From contig JADHOC010000005.1 of NCBI GenBank assembly GCA_016779205.1, forward strand, positions 1 to 64,000: a DNA stretch of 64,000 nucleotides. The letters run 5' to 3'. Numbering within the stretch: position 1 is the first letter of the stretch; the number at the start of each line of letters is the position of its first letter. Origin of the DNA: Planctomycetota bacterium. GTDB lineage: Bacteria; Planctomycetota; UBA1135; GCA-002686595. The position numbers and the translations under genes are program-made. Below, piece after piece: positions 61,033 through 64,000 of this stretch. A model generated the notes under the pieces. The model was not told where the DNA came from. It did no database searches and saw only the letters and a program-made list of their open reading frames with translations.

Positions 61033-62730
61033 TCAGCGGACGCCGAGGTCCACGCCGTCCAGCCCCTCCACCGGGGCGCACCCCAGGAGCGAGAGGAGCG
61101 TGGGCACCGTGTCCTCGGTCCCCACGCGATCGCTGCGGGTCGTGGAGGAGACGCCAGCGCCTATGAAGACCAGCGGGACCCGCCGGTCGTACATGTGGTG
61201 CGATCCGTGGGAGGTCCCGAGACCGCTGGGGACCAGCACGCCCGGCTGGTTGAGCAGCACCACGTCCGGCGAGCGGCCGGGGAAGTAGGTGTTCCGCAGG
61301 AGCGCGTCGACGCCGGTGACCTCCTCGGTGAGGGCGGCGACGGCGCGATAGTCGTGGGCGCTCTGCACCCACTCCGTCTCGGCCGAGACCCTGCGGGCGA
61401 TCTCGATCAGACGATCACAGGCGAGGTCCACCGTGAGCTCGCCGGCGGCGAGGTCCCTGCGATCCATGACCAGGCCCCCGTCGCGGCGATAGACCCGGAC
61501 ACGGTGCCCGAGGGCCTCGGAGAGCTCCAGGCTCAGCTTGGCTGTGAAGCTGCCCGCCTCGGCGAGTGGAACACGGAGGGCGGGTTGGCCCCGGTCGGCC
61601 ACGTACTCGGGAAGGGGGAGCACGCCGTGGTCGGCGCTGAGGGCAGCGACCCAGCGGCCTCTCCCGACCCGCTCATCGAGCTCGTCGAAGAGGGCGCCGA
61701 GCTCGACGTCGAGGCGCAGGAGGAGATCGGTGACCTCCCGGCTGTAGGGCCCGAAGCCGTGCCCGACCACGTCGCAGCCCGAGAAGCTCATGGCCAGGAG
61801 GTCCGTCGCGTCGTCCATGCCGAGCTCCAGCTCCCGCAGGGCGACGCGGCCCATCTCTGCGGTGAAGCGGTCCACGAGGGGGGTCTGGTACACCTCACCC
61901 GCCAGCCGCGCGGGGCTGGAGCTGTCGCCGAGGGTGTAGGGCAGCTCGGTACCGCGGGTGCCGAACGGGCGCTCGCCCGGCCGCTTGTCCGGGGCGGTGC
62001 CCAGCTCCTCGACGTTGTCAGGAAGCGACGGCACCCACTCCCATCCGCCGGCGCGCTCCAGCCAGGTCGCGTTCCACTCGTTCACCCAGCTCGGGAGCGA
62101 GTCCGCGTACCAGGTCGAGGTCACGAAGCCCGCGCCCAGCTTGTCCCACCAGAGGACGGAGCCGTTCGACCGCCCCCCCATGCCGATGGCAGCCCGGTCC
62201 TTCGCGGACACCGAGGCCACCTTGGCGCCCGGGATCTGGGCCTGGAGGTACTCGCCGAGGGTCGGGCGAGCCAGGTTTCGAGGGGAGCGCCGCCCCTGCC
62301 CGGCGCCCGCGCCGGTCTTCGGGGCCTCGACCCGGCCGTTGGAGGTCATCGAGGCCACCGCTTCGTCCTCCACGCAGTACTGGAATCGCCCGGCCTCCCG
62401 GTCGAAGAAGCCGTTCCCCACGATCCCGTGGCTCCTGGGCAGGCAGCCGGTCGAGAGCGTCGTGTGCCCCGCCCCCGTCTCGGTCCGCGCGTAGTCGAGG
62501 GTCGCGGCGTCGAAGACCGTCCCCTCCTCGAGGAGGCGCGCGAAGCCCCCCGTGAACGCCGGCCTCAACCGCGTGAGCTGCTCCGGGATCATCTGATCAA
62601 CGGACAGCAGGACGACCAGGCGGGGGCGCGCCAGGGCGCCCTCGTCCGCTTCCTGGCCCACCGGGGCGGAGAGGGGCAGAGGGGCGAAGGAAGCGGTCGC
62701 CGCGAGGCTCAGGCTGAGGAGAGGGATCAC
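61033..62730 (-). CDS. Exported alkaline phosphatase superfamily (PafA/nucleotide pyrophosphatase-like) protein
   Basis: This 565-aa protein has a signal peptide (MIPLLSLSLAATASFAPLPL). Metal and nucleophile motifs of the alkaline phosphatase superfamily are visible: SVDQM (D45), a candidate Thr nucleophile at 83-85 in ARTETGAGHTT, FSGCDVVGHGFG, SADHGVLP and SHGSHHMYDRRVPL. It most resembles PafA-type enzymes that hydrolyse phosphate monoesters in the periplasm. The start is GTG 62730. It is convergent with kdsA. Confidence 0.87.
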   Translation of the reverse strand: MIPLLSLSLAATASFAPLPLSAPVGQEADEGALARPRLVVLLSVDQMIPEQLTRLRPAFTGGFARLLEEGTVFDAATLDYARTETGAGHTTLSTGCLPRSHGIVGNGFFDREAGRFQYCVEDEAVASMTSNGRVEAPKTGAGAGQGRRSPRNLARPTLGEYLQAQIPGAKVASVSAKDRAAIGMGGRSNGSVLWWDKLGAGFVTSTWYADSLPSWVNEWNATWLERAGGWEWVPSLPDNVEELGTAPDKRPGERPFGTRGTELPYTLGDSSSPARLAGEVYQTPLVDRFTAEMGRVALRELELGMDDATDLLAMSFSGCDVVGHGFGPYSREVTDLLLRLDVELGALFDELDERVGRGRWVAALSADHGVLPLPEYVADRGQPALRVPLAEAGSFTAKLSLELSEALGHRVRVYRRDGGLVMDRRDLAAGELTVDLACDRLIEIARRVSAETEWVQSAHDYRAVAALTEEVTGVDALLRNTYFPGRSPDVVLLNQPGVLVPSGLGTSHGSHHMYDRRVPLVFIGAGVSSTTRSDRVGTEDTVPTLLSLLGCAPVEGLDGVDLGVR

Positions 62731-62865
62731 GATCGGAGGGAGGTCGGAGGGACAGCGCTAGGGGGGGCGAGATTGTGCTTCGCACACGGCCAGGCCCCAA
62801 TCTCAGCGGAGCGTGGAGGCCTACCTTGCTCTGTAAGCCCCTGCCAGTCAGGTACATGTGAGCGG

Positions 62866-62882
62866 CTGGAAAACGTTTCCAG
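62866..62882. promoter_or_regulatory. Operator-like palindrome upstream of the riboswitch promoter
   Basis: CTGGAAA-ACG-TTTCCAG is a perfect 7-bp inverted repeat with a 3-nt centre. It resembles LacI/GalR-family operators (TGGAAACGTTTCCA) with one extra base. It lies about 20-40 bp upstream of the -35 box at 62903. Confidence 0.4.
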
Positions 62883-62902
62883 GCCCAATCCCGGGCCTCC
62901 AT

Positions 62903-62930
62903 TTGCCAAATGCAATTTCCTGGCTATCCT
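62903..62930 (+). promoter_or_regulatory. Promoter of the riboswitch RNA
   Basis: TTGCCA (62903-62908) and TATCCT (62925-62930) are spaced by 16 nt, and a start site about 7 nt later lies just before the riboswitch 5' end. A second palindrome, CATTTG-C-CAAATG (62900-62912), overlaps the -35 box and could be a repressor site. Confidence 0.5.
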
Positions 62931-62943
62931 GTGGGGCTCCAAA

Positions 62944-63029
62944 GGCGACACGACAAAGGCAAACCGGACGCGAGTCCGGGACGCAAAGCCACGGGCCCCT
63001 CGCGGGCAGCCGAGCTTCCGAATGTCGAC
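62944..63029 (+). ncRNA. GEMM-I cyclic-dinucleotide riboswitch
   Basis: This matches the GEMM-I consensus in order. CGACA (62946) pairs with TGTCG (63023) as P1. GGCAAACC leads to stem GGAC-GCGA-GTCC with a GNRA tetraloop, then GGGACGCAAAGCC, then AGCCGAGCTTCC corresponding to the 3' tetraloop-receptor side. The base before GGCAAACC, position 20 in Vc2 numbering, is A (62957) where c-di-GMP riboswitches have G. A at this position is associated with 3',3'-cGAMP binding or mixed specificity. The P3 stem is short. No clear ORF follows; a terminator lies at 63644. Confidence 0.85.
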
Positions 63030-63643
63030 CGCCCGACCCTTCGGGATCGTCGTCCGAGGAGCGCCGCGGAACCCGCAACGGTTTCGCCTCGGACTGAGGA
63101 CCGCGGGTCGGATGGGAACAACCGTTCCTCATCTGCCCTGCCGGACCGGGGTCGGCTCCGGCCGGCCCCGGGACGGTTTTCCTCCGCGTCGAGGCCGAGA
63201 CCGCCAGGGAGCCGCCAGATCCACCAGCTCCCATGCCTCGTCACAACGACTCTCCGTCTCAGCCGCGCCTCTCCCTGGGGCAGGCACGCGTTGCGTCGTG
63301 GGGAGGGCTCCATGGGGACCGCGCAGGATCAAGAGACCTCTCGTCGCTCGACGGCTTCGGCCAGGGGCGACGTGGGCTGGAGGGCGAACGTGTGGGGACA
63401 CGGACGCCCTCTGCGAGGAGGAGCGGATCCCGGGCCGCCGTGGGGACGGCGAGTTCGGGTGTCGTGTTTAAGGAATCGTGCGACGTCGGGAGGTTGGGGA
63501 CCCTTCCGTCGCATCCGCACCTCGGTCCGGCGGTTTCCGTCGTTCGGGACGCAAGGGGGTCGGACGTGATCTGATCGCGCCCGATTGCGTTCCCGGAGAG
63601 CCTTCTTGGCTCGAGGCCGGGAGTCCTGGGAGGGCTCGGATCC
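63030..63643. other. 614-nt stretch behind the riboswitch without a recognised gene
   Basis: Frames on both strands (up to about 220 codons on plus) lack motifs and have a low-complexity Arg/Gly/Ser/Pro composition, so none is called. An inverted repeat (AACGGTT near 63080 and AACCGTT near 63120) and other G+C pairings could form the riboswitch expression platform or part of a structured RNA. Confidence 0.5.
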
Positions 63644-63668
63644 GAGAGGGTCCGGGCCCTCTCTCTTT
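63644..63668 (+). terminator. Intrinsic terminator of the riboswitch transcript
   Basis: GAGAGGG-TCCGGG-CCCTCTC is a perfect 7-bp stem followed by TCTTTC on the plus strand. The minus-strand side has no U-tract, so it mainly ends plus-strand transcription, about 20 nt before the converging sigma factor gene. Confidence 0.65.
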
Positions 63669-63688
63669 CGACCAGGCGCCGCGAGGCG

Positions 63689-64000
63689 TCAGACGAGCGT
63701 GTCGGCCTCGTGCGCGCTGAAGCGGTCCTGGAGACGCTCGATGAGCCGAGTGTGGATCTTGCAGACCCGCGACTCCGAGAGCCCGGTGAGGTCACCGATC
63801 TCACGCATGGGAAGCTCTTCCCAGTACTTCAGGTACACGATGCGACGCTCCTGATCCGACATGCGCTGGGAGACCAGCTTCATCAGCTCGTCCCGCGACA
63901 GCCGGTCGCCAGGGGCGTCCACGCCGTGGTCCTGCACGATGTCGAGGGGGCTGGCCCCGCTCCCATCCTCTCCGCCGTCGTCCGCGGGCATGGAACCACT
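63689..64000 (-). CDS. fliA: RNA polymerase sigma factor, FliA/WhiG-type, C-terminal part (runs off the right edge)
   Basis: The last 104 residues of a sigma-70 family protein are visible. Region 4 shows MSDQERRIVYLKYWEELPMREIGDLTG, and SESRVCKIHTRLIERLQDRF matches the FliA/WhiG pattern (SRVCQIH). These sigma factors drive flagellar and motility genes. Regions 2 and 3 lie beyond position 64000, so the assignment rests on region 4 alone. The reading frame continues upstream to the edge. Confidence 0.8.
   Translation of the reverse strand, partial: SGSMPADDGGEDGSGASPLDIVQDHGVDAPGDRLSRDELMKLVSQRMSDQERRIVYLKYWEELPMREIGDLTGLSESRVCKIHTRLIERLQDRFSAHEADTLV

Noticed and set aside
62858..63574. Open frames over and behind the riboswitch (79, 219 and 113 codons)
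   Set aside because: One runs through the aptamer itself, all are low-complexity, and none has a ribosome binding site or recognisable motif. The question of a hidden ORF is raised in the findings.

Overview
The window is about 70% G+C or higher by eye and gene-dense. It probably comes from a deep-branching Planctomycetota bacterium or a close PVC relative. The clues are an LpxC-FabZ fusion, a DUF1080/3-keto-disaccharide-hydrolase-like secreted protein, an SUMF1/formylglycine-generating-enzyme-like protein, a polyferredoxin fused to TPRs, long proteins made of carboxypeptidase-regulatory-like repeats, and a full Gram-negative lipid A/Kdo/heptose set. The lineage is inferred from gene content, not from a tree. 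No insertion sequence, prophage, CRISPR array or other mobile element is visible.

Layout. (1) 1-4766: a linked rRNA operon on the minus strand (16S, tRNA-Ile, tRNA-Ala, 23S 5' part) with a boxA-like sequence before each large rRNA. About 2 kb of non-coding upstream DNA follows, with a duplicated hairpin element. (2) 4769-23420: one long minus-strand array read glmU, prs, rplY, pth, rpsF, rpsR, rplI, dnaB, bamA, lpxD, lpxC-fabZ, lpxA, ileS, L,D-transpeptidase. (3) 23615-33948: psd with a carboxymuconolactone-decarboxylase-like gene, a Ser/Thr kinase paired with an FHA-GAF-sigma54 activator, a YkgJ-type cysteine cluster protein, an enoyl-CoA hydratase, a DUF1080 protein and an RfaP/WaaP-like kinase. 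(4) 34098-36702: two tandem glutamate dehydrogenase paralogues, the second lacking key active-site residues. (5) 36728-46691: a minus-strand run with several overlapping genes: acyl-CoA carboxylase beta subunit, rpoZ, lpxK, lpxL-like, an unidentified conserved gene, hldE, a TSUP permease, slyX and the polyferredoxin-TPR gene. (6) 46928-62730: a repeat-rich secreted protein, rluD, an HD-GYP response regulator, an FGE-like protein, a glycosyltransferase, valS, an SDR/RmlD-like gene, kdsA and a secreted phosphatase. (7) 62731-64000: a promoter, a GEMM-I cyclic-dinucleotide riboswitch with no recognisable gene behind it, a terminator, and the 3' end of a FliA-type sigma factor on the opposite strand.

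How it fits together. GlmU makes UDP-GlcNAc, the substrate for LpxA. LpxC, LpxD, LpxK and the LpxL-like acyltransferase continue lipid A assembly. KdsA, HldE and the RfaP-like kinase supply or decorate the core, and BamA inserts outer-membrane proteins. LpxB, LpxH/I, KdsB and WaaA are not in the window. Signalling genes recur: a transmembrane kinase beside an FHA-domain activator, an HD-GYP phosphodiesterase, and a cyclic-dinucleotide riboswitch next to a motility-type sigma factor.

The strongest leads for something undescribed are the riboswitch-led transcript without an ORF (its ligand-specificity position carries A, as in 3',3'-cGAMP-type GEMM RNAs), the catalytic/pseudo-catalytic GDH pair, the repeated TAnnnT element about 7 nt before several start codons (a leaderless-mRNA signature), and the unidentified protein embedded by overlap in the heptose/lipid A operon.
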